Positions 33,543-43,284 are shown, counted from the first letter of the stretch. The stretch: DNA of 64,000 bases from Nocardioides faecalis (GCF_018388425.1 NZ_CP074406.1:682001-746000); one strand, 5' to 3'. The notes: generated by a model not told the origin, from the letters alone. Numbers and translations are program-made.

Positions 33543-34943
33543 ATGACGATCATGGACGGATCTCGGACGCTCCATCGCACCCTCGACCTGTGCCTGCGGC
33601 TGGGGGAGGTCCTGCTGTCCTCGGGAGCAGGCGCGGCGGACGTCACCGCCACCATGCGGGCGGTCTCGCGGGCACTCGGGGTGCGCCAGGTGCAGGTCGA
33701 CATCACCTTCACCGCGCTGGCGATGAGCGTGCAGCACGGTCCGGACGAGCCGCCGGTCGTGCAGCTGCGCTCGGTCACCCAGCGCGACATCGACTACGAG
33801 GACCTGACCCGCACCGACCAGCTGGTGCGCGACATCGTGGCCGGCCGGGTCGACCTGGAAGAGGCGCGCAGCGCGTTGGCCCGGATCGTCTCCTCCGGTC
33901 ACGCCCGGCCGCGCTGGGCGGCCACCGCCGGCTGGGGGCTGATGTGCGGCGGCGTGGCGCTGCAGCTGGGTGCCGGCATCGAGGTGGTGGCGGTCGCGAT
34001 CCTGGCGGCGGTCTGCATCGACCGGTTGCAGCTGCGGATGACGCGCCGCCGGTTGCCGGTCTTCTACCAGCAGATCGCCGGCGGGGTGGTGGCCACGGTG
34101 CTGGCCGGGGTCTGCGCCCGGCTGGCCGAGCCCTGGCAGGAGGTGAACACCTCGCTGATCGTCACCGCCAACATCGTGATGCTGCTGGCCGGGATCGGCT
34201 TCATGGGGGCACTGCAGGACGGGCTCTCGGGCTTCTACGTCACCGGCAGCGCCCGGGTGGCGGAGGCGATGCTCGCCACCGCGGGCATCATCGCCGGCGT
34301 GTCCGGCGGGTTCACCCTGTGCCAGGTGGTCGGCCTGCAGATCCCGCACCTGACCCTGCCGCGCTTCGACCTGGTCGGGGTCTCGGCAGCGGTGGTCGGC
34401 GGCGGGATCGCGGGGGCGGCGTTCGCGTTCGCCTGCTACGCGCCGATGCGGATCCTGGTGCCGATCTGGGCGCTCTCCGCGACCGCGGTGCTCGCCACCG
34501 TCGGCATGGAGGAGGCCGGCTTCGGCCGGCCCTGGGCGGTCGGCCTCGCGGCCTTCCTGATCGGCCTGTTCGCCTACACCCTCGGCCGCCGGTTCCGGGT
34601 GCCGCCGCTGGTCGTGGTCGTCTCGGCGATCGTGCCCCTGCTGCCCGGCCTGACCATCTACCGCGGCCTGTTCCTGCTCACCGAGGACGGCGGCGGGGAC
34701 GTCGCGCAAGGGCTGTTCGCGATGGTCACCGCCGCCTCGGTCGCGCTGGCCCTGGCTGCCGGCGTGATCCTGGGGGAGTACGTCGCCCAGCCGGTCATGC
34801 GCGAGGCGCGTCGCGTCGAGGCCCGGCTCGCCGGCCCGCGGCTGGTCGGCGTCACCCGGGTCCGGCGCCGGAGGAGGCACCCGGAGCACCACCACCAAGA
34901 TCGTGGGGAAGCAGGTCCAGGAGCGCCGGCAGAGAAGCACTGA
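33543..34943 (+). CDS. Threonine/serine exporter family protein (ThrE-like)
   Basis: 466 residues. A cytoplasmic N-terminal half (LCLRLGEVLLSSGAGAADVTATMR; QVDITFTALAMS) precedes about ten membrane segments from GWGLMCGGVALQLGAGIEVV to the C-terminus, the organisation of ThrE, in which the soluble half is hydrolase-like. It would export threonine and serine. ATG 33543 is chosen over open frame extending upstream through the GCS2 promoter. Its last 92 bases overlap the converging TetR gene; the C-terminal RRRRRHPEHHHQ tail comes from that overlap. Confidence 0.88.
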   Translation: MTIMDGSRTLHRTLDLCLRLGEVLLSSGAGAADVTATMRAVSRALGVRQVQVDITFTALAMSVQHGPDEPPVVQLRSVTQRDIDYEDLTRTDQLVRDIVAGRVDLEEARSALARIVSSGHARPRWAATAGWGLMCGGVALQLGAGIEVVAVAILAAVCIDRLQLRMTRRRLPVFYQQIAGGVVATVLAGVCARLAEPWQEVNTSLIVTANIVMLLAGIGFMGALQDGLSGFYVTGSARVAEAMLATAGIIAGVSGGFTLCQVVGLQIPHLTLPRFDLVGVSAAVVGGGIAGAAFAFACYAPMRILVPIWALSATAVLATVGMEEAGFGRPWAVGLAAFLIGLFAYTLGRRFRVPPLVVVVSAIVPLLPGLTIYRGLFLLTEDGGGDVAQGLFAMVTAASVALALAAGVILGEYVAQPVMREARRVEARLAGPRLVGVTRVRRRRRHPEHHHQDRGEAGPGAPAEKH

Positions 34944-35532
34944 CCAGGTCGAGCAGCGCGTCCCGGCTGATCCCGGCCGGCTCCTGGGACCAGGTCAGCA
35001 CCAGGTCCTCGACCATGGCCTGCCAGGCGCGGACCAGCAGCCGCACCGGCGGCGTGTCGGGGAACGCGATGCCGTGGGGATCGGCGGTGAAGAACCGCTC
35101 GGCGAGCGCGGCGAAGGTCGCGTCGTAGATCGCGCGCAGCTCCTCGTTGCCGCCGGCCGCGGCCCGCACCAGGGAGCGGTAGCCGGTGTGGCTGTCCGCG
35201 ACGTAGTCGACGTAGGCGCGCACCGAGGCCCGCAGCCGCTCCACCGGCTGACCGGTCTCCGGCGGCGCGGTGCGGGCGTAGAGGTCGTCGGCGGCGTGTT
35301 GCACGACGGCGGCGTAGAAGCCCTGCTTGCCGCCGAAGTAGTGGTAGAGCAGGCCGCGGGAGACGCCGGCGGTCTCGGCGAGCACGTCGATGGAGAGCTC
35401 CTCCAACGAGCGGGTGGCGAGCAGCTCGACGCCGAGGTCGAGCAGCTGGGCGCGGCGCTGCTCCGGGCTCAGCCGGGTACGGCCCGCCTCGGGCGCGGGG
35501 GAGTCGCCGGGCGCCGGTGCGGACGAGGTCAC
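34852..35532 (-). CDS. TetR-family repressor of the monooxygenase cluster
   Basis: 226 residues. The DNA-binding domain is RAQLLDLGVELLATRSLEEL / SIDVLAETAGVSRGLLYHYFGGKQGF; the remainder is the ligand-binding helical domain. It is divergent from the Baeyer-Villiger gene, and a palindrome overlapping that gene's promoter lies between them, so local control is likely. The 3' part overlaps ThrE. Ligand unknown; probably a lipid or ketone substrate of the pathway. Confidence 0.9.
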   Translation of the reverse strand: MTSSAPAPGDSPAPEAGRTRLSPEQRRAQLLDLGVELLATRSLEELSIDVLAETAGVSRGLLYHYFGGKQGFYAAVVQHAADDLYARTAPPETGQPVERLRASVRAYVDYVADSHTGYRSLVRAAAGGNEELRAIYDATFAALAERFFTADPHGIAFPDTPPVRLLVRAWQAMVEDLVLTWSQEPAGISRDALLDLVSASLPALLDLLPHDLGGGAPGASSGAGPG

Positions 35533-35550
35533 GCCACCACCCTAGGACCA

Positions 35551-35583
35551 CTATTGACAACTGTTCAATAGCGCGCCTAGCGT
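35551..35583 (+). promoter_or_regulatory. TetR operator and promoter of the monooxygenase operon
   Basis: CTATTGA at 35551-35557 and TCAATAG at 35565-35571 form an inverted repeat around 7 bases. A -35 TTGACA (35554-35559) lies inside it, and TAGCGT (35578-35583) is a -10 at 18 bases. The start would fall at about 35590, the ATG itself, so the transcript looks leaderless. Confidence 0.7.
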
Positions 35584-35589
35584 CCAGGC

Positions 35590-37161
35590 ATGCTCCCCAC
35601 CCCTGTTCCCGACGGTGCTTCCGAAGGTGCCACGGGCGGCGTCCGGGTCGTCGACCACCTGATCGTGGGCGCCGGCTTCGCCGGCCTGGCCGCCGCGATC
35701 AAGCTCGACGAGGCCGGCGAGCGCGACTTCGTCGTCCTCGACAAGGACAGCGACGTCGGCGGCACCTGGCACGTCAACACCTATCCCGGCGCCGAGTGCG
35801 ACGTGCCGAGCCAGCTCTACTCGTACTCGTTCGCGCTCAACCCCGACTGGTCGAAGGTCTACTCGCCGCAGGCAGAGATCCAGGCCTACATCCGCGACGT
35901 CGCCGCCCGGTCGGGGACCCTGGACCGCTTCGTGTTCGGCACCGAGGTCACCGACGCCACCTGGGACGAGGACCGGCAGCGCTGGATCGTGACGACCGAG
36001 GGGCCCGACGGCCCGGGGTGCTACGCCGCCCGCACGCTCGTCGTCGGTGCCGGCGGCCTCTCCGAGCCGCGGCTGCCCGACATCGACGGCATCGACGACT
36101 TCGCCGGCGAGACCTTCCACTCCGCGCGCTGGAACCACGACGCCGACCTGGCCGGCAAGCGGGTCGCGGTGATCGGCACCGGCGCCTCCGCGATCCAGCT
36201 GGTGCCCGAGCTGCAGCGGCTGCTGGCCGAGAGCGGCGGCCACCTCGACGTCTACCAGCGCACCCCCAACTGGGTGATCCCGCGCAACGAGCGCGCCTAC
36301 ACCGCGCTGGAGAAGCGGCTGTTCCGCACGGTGCCCGGCCTGCAGCGCGCCGTGCGCGGCGCGGTCTACGCCCAGCTCGAGGCGCGGGTGCCGGTCTTCA
36401 CCCGGTTCCCCGCCCTGATGCGGGTGGTGGAGGCGCAGGTCAAGCGCCGCATCGCCGCAGCGATCGAGGACCCCGACCTGCGTGCGGCCGTCACGCCGTC
36501 GTACCGCGCGGGCTGCAAGCGGATCCTGATCTCCAACCGGTGGTATCCGGCGCTCGCCGCCGACAACGTGGAGCTGGTCACCGACGCGATCACCAAGCTC
36601 ACCCCGAGCGGCGTCGTCACCGCCGACGGCACCGAGCGGCCTGCCGACGTGCTGGTGGTGGCCACCGGCTTCCACGTCACCGAGCCGCCGATCGCCACCC
36701 GCATCACCGGCCGCGAGGGCCGCACCCTCGCGCAGGTCTGGGACGGCGCCGGGATGGCGGCCTACAAGGGCACGACCATCCACGGGTTCCCGAACCTGTT
36801 CCAGGTCGTCGGCCCCAACACCGCGCTCGGGCACTCCAGCATGATCTACGTGATCGAGTCGCAGGTGCGCTACATCGTCTCCGCGCTGACGGCGATGCGC
36901 CGCGACGCGCTGGCGGTCGTCGAGCCGACCCGGGCCGCGCAGGAGTCGTGGACCGCCGCGGTGCGGCGCCGGATGCGTCCCACCGTGTGGCAGACCGGCG
37001 GTTGCGCCAGCTGGTACCTCGACCGGTTCGGCAACAACACCACCCTGTGGCCCGGGCAGACCTTCACCTTCCGCCGCCACCTGTCCGCCTTCGACCCCGC
37101 GGCGTACGACGTCGCTCCCCGCCGCACGAGGCCCAGCACCCGCCAGGAGGCAACCGCATGA
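35590..37161 (+). CDS. Flavin-containing Baeyer-Villiger-type monooxygenase
   Basis: 523 residues. Two dinucleotide-binding motifs (IVGAGFAGLAAAIKL for FAD; VAVIGTGASAIQLVPEL for NADPH) flank the Baeyer-Villiger fingerprint FAGETFHSARW, matching FxGxxxHxxxW. DVGGTWHVNTYPGAECD and VLVVATGFHVTEPP are also family hallmarks. Oxidises ketones to esters or lactones. First gene of a likely operon with an SDR (ATGA overlap) and an SRPBCC protein, so a lipophilic ketone or steroid-like substrate is plausible. Confidence 0.93.
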   Translation: MLPTPVPDGASEGATGGVRVVDHLIVGAGFAGLAAAIKLDEAGERDFVVLDKDSDVGGTWHVNTYPGAECDVPSQLYSYSFALNPDWSKVYSPQAEIQAYIRDVAARSGTLDRFVFGTEVTDATWDEDRQRWIVTTEGPDGPGCYAARTLVVGAGGLSEPRLPDIDGIDDFAGETFHSARWNHDADLAGKRVAVIGTGASAIQLVPELQRLLAESGGHLDVYQRTPNWVIPRNERAYTALEKRLFRTVPGLQRAVRGAVYAQLEARVPVFTRFPALMRVVEAQVKRRIAAAIEDPDLRAAVTPSYRAGCKRILISNRWYPALAADNVELVTDAITKLTPSGVVTADGTERPADVLVVATGFHVTEPPIATRITGREGRTLAQVWDGAGMAAYKGTTIHGFPNLFQVVGPNTALGHSSMIYVIESQVRYIVSALTAMRRDALAVVEPTRAAQESWTAAVRRRMRPTVWQTGGCASWYLDRFGNNTTLWPGQTFTFRRHLSAFDPAAYDVAPRRTRPSTRQEATA

Positions 37162-38006
37162 AGCAGCTGCGCGACAAGGTCGTGGTGATCACCGGCGCCG
37201 GGTCCGGCATCGGCCGGGCGCTCGCCGTGGAGCTCGCCAGGCGCGGCGCCCGGCTGGCGCTGTCCGACATCGACGAGGACGGGCTCACCGCGACCCTCGA
37301 CGCGGCGCTGGCCGCCGGCGCCCCCGACGTGCACACCGCACGGCTCGACGTCGCCGACCGCCAGGCGTTCAGCTCCTACGCCACCGAGGTCGTCGCCCAC
37401 TTCGGCGTGGTCAACGTCGTGGTCAACAACGCCGGCGTCGCGCTCGCCGGTGACGCCCTCGACCTGACGTACGAGGACATGGAGTGGATCGTCGGGATCA
37501 ACTTCTGGGGTGTCGTGCACGGCACGAAGGAGTTCCTGCCGCACCTGATCGCCTCCGGGGACGGCCACCTGGTCAACCTCTCGTCGCTGTTCGGGCTGCT
37601 CGCGATGCCGGGCCAGAGCGCCTACAACGCCACCAAGTTCGCGGTGCGCGGCTTCAGCGAGGCCGTGCGCGAGGAGCTGCTCGTCGCCGGCCACCCGGTC
37701 GGCGTCACCGTGGTGCACCCCGGCGGCATCAAGACCGCGATCGCCCGCAACGCGCGGGTCTCGGCGAGGGAGGACCAGGCCGCCACGGCGAAGTTCTTCG
37801 ACGAGAAGCTCGCCTCGATGACGCCCGAGCGCGCCGCGCAGATCATCGTGCGCGGCATCGAGCGCGACCGGGCGCGGGTGCTGGTCGGGCTCGACGCCCA
37901 CGCACTGCACCACTTCCAGAAGCTGCTCGGCTCGCGCTATGAGGACGTCGTGGCGCGCATCGCCAAGCGGGTGCTGCCGGCGAAGCGGAGCCGGGCCGGG
38001 GCTTGA
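37158..38006 (+). CDS. SDR family oxidoreductase of the monooxygenase operon
   Basis: 282 residues. NAD(P) motif VVITGAGSGIGRALAVEL, NNAGVA, Ser in NLSSLFGLLAMPGQSAYNATK with the catalytic YNATK. A C-terminal extension (FDEKLASMTPERAAQIIVRG) is common in mycobacterial acyl- or steroid-acting SDRs. ATG overlaps the monooxygenase stop by 4 bases and GGAGG sits at 37146-37150, so the two are translated together. It may make or reduce the ketone used by the monooxygenase. Confidence 0.9.
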   Translation: MKQLRDKVVVITGAGSGIGRALAVELARRGARLALSDIDEDGLTATLDAALAAGAPDVHTARLDVADRQAFSSYATEVVAHFGVVNVVVNNAGVALAGDALDLTYEDMEWIVGINFWGVVHGTKEFLPHLIASGDGHLVNLSSLFGLLAMPGQSAYNATKFAVRGFSEAVREELLVAGHPVGVTVVHPGGIKTAIARNARVSAREDQAATAKFFDEKLASMTPERAAQIIVRGIERDRARVLVGLDAHALHHFQKLLGSRYEDVVARIAKRVLPAKRSRAGA

Positions 38007-38028
38007 CCTGCCCCGGCAGGATCAGGGC

Positions 38029-38475
38029 ATGGTCAACGTGGTGGAGCACACCGTCGAGGTCGACGCCCCGGTCAGCGCCGTCTTCGACTACGTCGACGAC
38101 TTCTCGGCGTCCAAGGACTGGGTCTACGGCCTCAAGCGCATCGAGCCGGTCACCGAGCAGCGCGACGGCGTCGGCGCCGAGTACGACGGCGTGATGCGGA
38201 TCGGCGTCACGCTCAAGGCCCGGATCCGGTGCACCGAGCGGGTGCCGGACGAGCTGCTGCAGCTGACCTCGATCGGCGGCATCACCAACGTGCAGACCTG
38301 GCGCTTCACCCCGATCGACGCGGGCCGCACCCGGGTGCACGCCGAGCTGCGCTACACGCTGCCCGGCGGTCCCGCCGGCCGGGTGATCGCCCGGGCCGTC
38401 CAGCCGATGGTCGGCGTGGCCGTGCGCTCCACCGCCGAGGCGCTGGTGCGCAACGTGGAGGAGCGCATCCGCTAG
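38029..38475 (+). CDS. SRPBCC (polyketide cyclase/START-like) protein
   Basis: 148 residues with the helix-grip pattern: VEHTVEVDAPVSAVFDYVDD at the start, then beta strands and a final amphipathic helix (PMVGVAVRSTAEALVRNVEE). These proteins bind hydrophobic ligands in a cavity. It starts 23 bases after the SDR stop and closes the TetR-controlled cluster, suggesting a substrate carrier. No catalytic residues can be named. Confidence 0.82.
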   Translation: MVNVVEHTVEVDAPVSAVFDYVDDFSASKDWVYGLKRIEPVTEQRDGVGAEYDGVMRIGVTLKARIRCTERVPDELLQLTSIGGITNVQTWRFTPIDAGRTRVHAELRYTLPGGPAGRVIARAVQPMVGVAVRSTAEALVRNVEERIR

Positions 38476-38587
38476 CGCCCGTCCGCCCAGCCGGTCCGCC
38501 AGCACCCTGCTCGTTCCCGCCCTGTCCGCTGCCGCCGGGACGCGGGGTTTGGGCCGGTTGTGACGCGCAGGGGAGAATCGCCGTGCT

Positions 38588-41500
38588 GTGGACATCACCT
38601 ACCCGCCCGACCTGCCGGTCAGCGCACGCCGCGACGACATCGCCGAGGCCATCCGCGACCACCAGGTCGTGATCGTCGCGGGGGAGACCGGGTCCGGGAA
38701 GACCACCCAGCTGCCCAAGATCTGCCTCGAGCTGGGCCGCGGCACCCCCGGCGAGGACGGCCGGCCCCGGATGATCGGGCACACCCAGCCCCGGCGGATC
38801 GCCGCGCGCGCGGTGGCGGAGCGGATCAGCGCCGAGCTCGGCGTCGAGCTGGGCGAGCTGGTCGGCTACCAGGTCCGGTTCACCGACCGGACGTCGAAGG
38901 AGAGCCGGGTCAAGCTGATGACCGACGGCATCCTGCTCGCCGAGCTGCAGCGCGACCGGATGCTGCGCCGCTACGACACGATCATCATCGACGAGGCCCA
39001 CGAGCGCAGCCTCAACATCGACTTCCTGCTCGGCTACCTCAAGCAGCTGCTGCCCAAGCGCCCGGACCTCAAGCTCGTCATCACCTCCGCGACGATCGAC
39101 ACCCAGCGGTTCGCCGAGCACTTCGACGACGCGCCGGTGATCGAGGTCTCCGGGCGCACCTACCCCGTCGAGATCCGCTACCGCCCGCTGCTGGACCTGC
39201 CCGAGGACGACGAGGACGGCGAGCCGATCGTCCGCGACCAGACCGAGGCGATCGTGGACGCCGTCAAGGAGCTCTCCGCCGAGGGGCCCGGCGACGTGCT
39301 GGTCTTCCTGCCCGGCGAGCGGGAGATCCGTGACACCGCCGAGGCACTGGCCGACCTGGCCGGCTCCGGGCGCTCGGCGTACGGCGGCGTCGACGTGCTG
39401 CCGCTGTACTCCCGGCTCTCGGCCGCCGAGCAGCACCGGGTCTTCGCGCCCGCGGCCGGGTCGCGGCGCCGGGTGGTGCTGGCCACCAACGTCGCGGAGA
39501 CCTCGCTGACGGTGCCCGGCATCCGCTACGTCGTCGACACCGGCGTCGCCCGCATCTCCCGCTACTCCGCGCGCACCAAGGTCCAGCGGCTGCCGATCGA
39601 GCCGATCAGCCAGGCCTCGGCCAACCAGCGCTCGGGCCGTTGTGGCCGGGTCGCGGCCGGCATCGCCATCCGGCTCTACTCCGAAGAGGACTTCGAGGCC
39701 CGCCCGGCGTTCACCGACCCCGAGATCCTGCGCACCAACCTCGCCTCGGTCATCCTGCAGATGTCGTCGCTGGGGCTGGCCGGCCGCGGCGGCGACATCA
39801 GCCGCTTCCCGTTCGTCGAGCCGCCGGATCGGCGCAACGTGCAGGCCGGCGTGCAGCTGCTCACCGAGCTCGGCGCGGTCTCCGGCCGCGGCGACCTGAC
39901 CAAGGTCGGGAAGCGCCTGGCCCGGCTCCCGATCGACCCCCGCCTGGGCCGGATGCTGCTCGAGGCCGAACGGCTCGGCTGCGTGCGCGACGTCCTGGTC
40001 ATCGTCGCCGCCCTCTCCTTGCAGGACCCCCGGGAGCGGCCCAGCGCCGACGAGCCCAAGGAGCGCGCCCAGGCCGACCAGCTGCACGCCCGGTTCAAGG
40101 CCGAGGGCTCCGACTTCCTCACCCTGCTCAACCTGTGGAACCACCTGCGCACCCAGCAGAAGGAGCTCTCCGGGAGCGCCTTCCGGCGGATGTGCAAGCG
40201 CGAGTTCCTCAACTACCTGCGGGTGCGGGAGTGGCAGGAGCTCGTCTCCCAGCTGCGCCAGGTCACCAAGGAGATGGGCATCCGGCTGGAGGCGCCGGGT
40301 GAGACCGTCGACGCCGACGGCATCCATCAGGCGCTGCTGTCCGGCCTGCTGTCCCACGTCGGCCTGCTCGAGGAGCGGGAGAAGGCCGACCCGCGGGCAG
40401 GCGGGCGCAAGGAGCGTCGCCGGCCCGGCCCGCGGGAGTACCTGGGCGCCCGCGGCGCGCGGTTCGCGATCTTCCCCGGCTCCGGCCTGGCCCGGAAGAA
40501 CCCGCAGTTCGTGATGGCCGGCGAGCTGGTGGAGACCGGCCGGCTCTGGGCCCGGCAGAACGCCGAGATCAAGCCCGAGTGGGCCGAGAGCCTCGGCGCG
40601 CACCTGGTCAAGCGCAGCTACTCCGAGCCGCACTGGTCGCGCAAGCGGGCCTCGGTGGTGGCCAAGGAGCGGGTCACCCTGTACGGCGTCCCGCTGGCCG
40701 CCGACCGCACCGTGGCCTACGGGAGGATCGACCCCGAGCTCTCCCGCGAGCTGTTCATCCGCCACGCCCTGGTCTACGGGGAGTGGGACACCCGGCACCG
40801 GTTCTTCCACCACAACCGCACGCTGCTGGCCCAGGCCGAGGAGCTCGAGCACCGCGCCCGGCGCCGCGACCTGGTCGTCGACGAGCACACCCTCTTCGAC
40901 TTCTACGACGCCCGGGTCGGCAAGGACGTCGTCAGCGGCGCCCACTTCGACCGCTGGTGGCGCGATGCCCGCCGCGCACAGCCCGAGCTGCTCACCTTCG
41001 ACCCGGCGATGCTCACCCACGACGCCGCCGAGGAGGTCAGCGCCGTCGACTACCCCGAGGAGTGGTCGCTGCCGGGCGGGCTGAGCCTGCCGATCGGCTA
41101 CCACTTCGAGCCCGGCGCCGCCGACGACGGCCTCACCATCGACGTACCGGTGGCCACGCTGAACCAGGTCGACGACGAGGACTTCTCCTGGCTCGTGCCC
41201 GGCCTGCGCACCGAGCTGGTGACCGAGCTGATCCGCGGCCTGCCCAAGGCGCTGCGGGTGAGCTTCGTGCCGGCGCCCAACACCGCGCGGGAGTTCCTGG
41301 CGGCCGTGCCGCCGGGCACCGAGCCGCTGCTGGACGCCCTGGAGCGCTACCTGCGGGCCAAGACCGGCGTGCACGTGCCGCACGAGGCCTGGGACCTCGA
41401 CGCGCTGCCCGCGCACCTGCGCCCCGGCTTCCGGGTCCTCGACGAGCGCGGCCGGGTGCAGGCCCGCGGCAAGTCGCTCGCCGAGCTGAAGGCGCCGCTG

Positions 41501-42451
41501 CGGCCCACCTTCGAGCGCGCGATGTCGGAGGTCGCCAGCGACTCCGGGATGGCACGCACCGGTGAACGCACCTGGGTGTTCGACGAGATCCCCGCCGCTG
41601 CCACCTGGACCCGCGCCGGGCACCAGGTCGAGGCCTACCCGGGGCTGGTCGACGAGGGCGACACCGTCGGCCTCGGCGTCTTCGGCTCCGTCGCCGAGCG
41701 CGACGCCCGGCACCGCGAGGGTGTCGTGCGGCTGCTGCTGCTCCAGCTCGGCATCGCACCGCTCGCCGGGATCGTCGAGGGCCTGTCCAACGCCGAGAAG
41801 CTCGGGCTCGCCGGGACGCCGTACCCGGGGGTGCCGGCGCTGCTGGCCGACTGCCTGCGCGCGGTGGTGCTGGACACCGTCGACGCCCGCGGCGACGTCC
41901 GCACCCGCGAGGAGCACGACGCCCTGCTCGCCACGCTGCGCGCCAGCGCTGCCGCCGACGTGAGGGGCGTGCTCGCCGAGCTGCAGCGGGTGCTGGCGAC
42001 CTGGCGGGAGGTCGAGCGGATGCTCAGCGGCCGCGCCGAGATGTCCATGCTGCCCGCCCTCACCGACCTGAAGGCCCAGCTCGCCCGCCTCGTCCACGAC
42101 GGCTTCGTCGGCGAGGCCGGCGCCGCCCGGCTGCGCCGCTACCGGACCTGGCTGGGTGCGATGAAGGAACGGCGCACCGCGCTGGAGACCGGCGGCCCGG
42201 CCGCCCTGGTCAAGGACCGGCAGCGGATGGAGCTGGTCGGCCCGCTGCAGCAGGCATGGCTGGACCGCATGCAGGCGTTGCCGGCCGGGCGTCCGCCGGG
42301 GCGTGAGCTGCGCGCCGTGGGCTGGATGCTCGAGGAGTACCGGGTCTCGCTGTGGGCCCAGAAGCTGGGCACCGACGGGCCGGTCTCGGACGTGCGGATC
42401 CGCAAGGCCCTCGACGCACTGGACCGGCCGCCGTCACGTCGTACGACCTAG
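38588..42451 (+). CDS. hrpA: ATP-dependent RNA helicase HrpA
   Basis: A DEAH-box helicase of 1287 residues, the length of full HrpA. Motif I GETGSGKTTQLPKICLELGR is at about 31-40, DEAHERSLNIDFLLGYL and SATIDTQRFAEHF follow, and motif VI QRSGRCGRVAAGIAIRLYSE is intact, then the ratchet/OB region and the long HrpA-specific C-terminal domain (DUF3418, about residues 700-1287). In E. coli HrpA unwinds mRNA and rescues collided ribosomes. GTG start 38588; it stands alone. Confidence 0.96.
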   Translation: MDITYPPDLPVSARRDDIAEAIRDHQVVIVAGETGSGKTTQLPKICLELGRGTPGEDGRPRMIGHTQPRRIAARAVAERISAELGVELGELVGYQVRFTDRTSKESRVKLMTDGILLAELQRDRMLRRYDTIIIDEAHERSLNIDFLLGYLKQLLPKRPDLKLVITSATIDTQRFAEHFDDAPVIEVSGRTYPVEIRYRPLLDLPEDDEDGEPIVRDQTEAIVDAVKELSAEGPGDVLVFLPGEREIRDTAEALADLAGSGRSAYGGVDVLPLYSRLSAAEQHRVFAPAAGSRRRVVLATNVAETSLTVPGIRYVVDTGVARISRYSARTKVQRLPIEPISQASANQRSGRCGRVAAGIAIRLYSEEDFEARPAFTDPEILRTNLASVILQMSSLGLAGRGGDISRFPFVEPPDRRNVQAGVQLLTELGAVSGRGDLTKVGKRLARLPIDPRLGRMLLEAERLGCVRDVLVIVAALSLQDPRERPSADEPKERAQADQLHARFKAEGSDFLTLLNLWNHLRTQQKELSGSAFRRMCKREFLNYLRVREWQELVSQLRQVTKEMGIRLEAPGETVDADGIHQALLSGLLSHVGLLEEREKADPRAGGRKERRRPGPREYLGARGARFAIFPGSGLARKNPQFVMAGELVETGRLWARQNAEIKPEWAESLGAHLVKRSYSEPHWSRKRASVVAKERVTLYGVPLAADRTVAYGRIDPELSRELFIRHALVYGEWDTRHRFFHHNRTLLAQAEELEHRARRRDLVVDEHTLFDFYDARVGKDVVSGAHFDRWWRDARRAQPELLTFDPAMLTHDAAEEVSAVDYPEEWSLPGGLSLPIGYHFEPGAADDGLTIDVPVATLNQVDDEDFSWLVPGLRTELVTELIRGLPKALRVSFVPAPNTAREFLAAVPPGTEPLLDALERYLRAKTGVHVPHEAWDLDALPAHLRPGFRVLDERGRVQARGKSLAELKAPLRPTFERAMSEVASDSGMARTGERTWVFDEIPAAATWTRAGHQVEAYPGLVDEGDTVGLGVFGSVAERDARHREGVVRLLLLQLGIAPLAGIVEGLSNAEKLGLAGTPYPGVPALLADCLRAVVLDTVDARGDVRTREEHDALLATLRASAAADVRGVLAELQRVLATWREVERMLSGRAEMSMLPALTDLKAQLARLVHDGFVGEAGAARLRRYRTWLGAMKERRTALETGGPAALVKDRQRMELVGPLQQAWLDRMQALPAGRPPGRELRAVGWMLEEYRVSLWAQKLGTDGPVSDVRIRKALDALDRPPSRRTT

Positions 42452-42457
42452 GCTTGC

Positions 42458-43060
42458 GTGGTGCCTGAGCAGCGTCCCCACCACCGCCCCGTGCCCAAGC
42501 AGGCGGCGTTCTTCGACGAGCAGTCGGACGGACCCGACCCGAGCCTGGTGACGGAGGCGGCCGAGCGGGCCGCGGCCCTGCTGGTGCGCGGTGCCCGCGG
42601 CAGCGAGGACGCCGCCGTGACGGAGCGGCTGGTGCACCTGGCCGACGACGAGGGCATCGAGACGATCGCCGCACTGTGGGCGCACGCGGCCGCGGACACG
42701 CTCTCGGGCTGCCTGTGGCGCCTCTACCTGCTGCGGTCGTGGGTCTACGCCGACCCCGCCGCCGCCGCCCGCCAGTTCGAGGCTGGACGCTCCCGCGCCG
42801 AGCTCGCCCGCGTCGTCGCCGGCGTGGCCGACCCGCCCGGACCCGATGCGCTGCGGGCGATGATCGACCAGGTGCTGCGCGGCATCGCCGAGGGCGACTT
42901 CGCCGACGTGCTGTTCCGCGCGGCGGCGTTCTCCCGGGTGGTCGCCGCGGGCCGCGCGACGCTTGCCGACGTGCCCGACGGCGAGGTCCGCCGGATGCTC
43001 GCCACCGCCGAGCAGCTGGAGGCCGCCGGCCACCTCGAGCTCGCCGGCCGCCTGGGCTGA
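42458..43060 (+). CDS. Conserved actinobacterial hypothetical protein
   Basis: 200 residues, helical and Ala-rich, with no membrane segment. LVTEAAERAAALLVRGARGS and WRLYLLRSWVYADPAAAARQ lead, and EVRRMLATAEQLEAAGHLEL ends it. Two GTG codons stand in tandem at 42458 and 42461; either may start. It follows hrpA by 6 bases, so the two probably share an mRNA. No function assigned. Confidence 0.75.
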   Translation: MVPEQRPHHRPVPKQAAFFDEQSDGPDPSLVTEAAERAAALLVRGARGSEDAAVTERLVHLADDEGIETIAALWAHAAADTLSGCLWRLYLLRSWVYADPAAAARQFEAGRSRAELARVVAGVADPPGPDALRAMIDQVLRGIAEGDFADVLFRAAAFSRVVAAGRATLADVPDGEVRRMLATAEQLEAAGHLELAGRLG

Positions 43061-43263
43061 GCCCCCAGCCGGGCTCCGGCTGACGACCTGGTCACACCGG
43101 GGGTGTGCGGTCCGCCGTCGGCTGGGGCGAGGCAGTCTCGGCCCGTAGACTCGGCGGCGAGCACGTCGGGTCGCGGCAGCCCCGGGTCCCAAAAATAAGC
43201 CGCTACGAGCGGCCACGCGCCGTGAGGCGCTCCCGGCCCGGCGTGCTCTCCAGCCTGGATAGG

Positions 43264-43284
43264 GTGTCCCCGATCTGGGGACAC
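43264..43284. promoter_or_regulatory. Inverted repeat upstream of the solute-binding protein
   Basis: GTGTCCCC at 43264-43271 and GGGGACAC at 43277-43284, five bases apart, 20 bases before the ATG. Operator or 5'-UTR hairpin. The rest of 43061-43303 has no gene. Confidence 0.45.

Noticed and set aside
38306..42097. Open frame of about 1260 codons antisense to hrpA
   Set aside because: Same reason: composition artefact of third-position G/C in hrpA.
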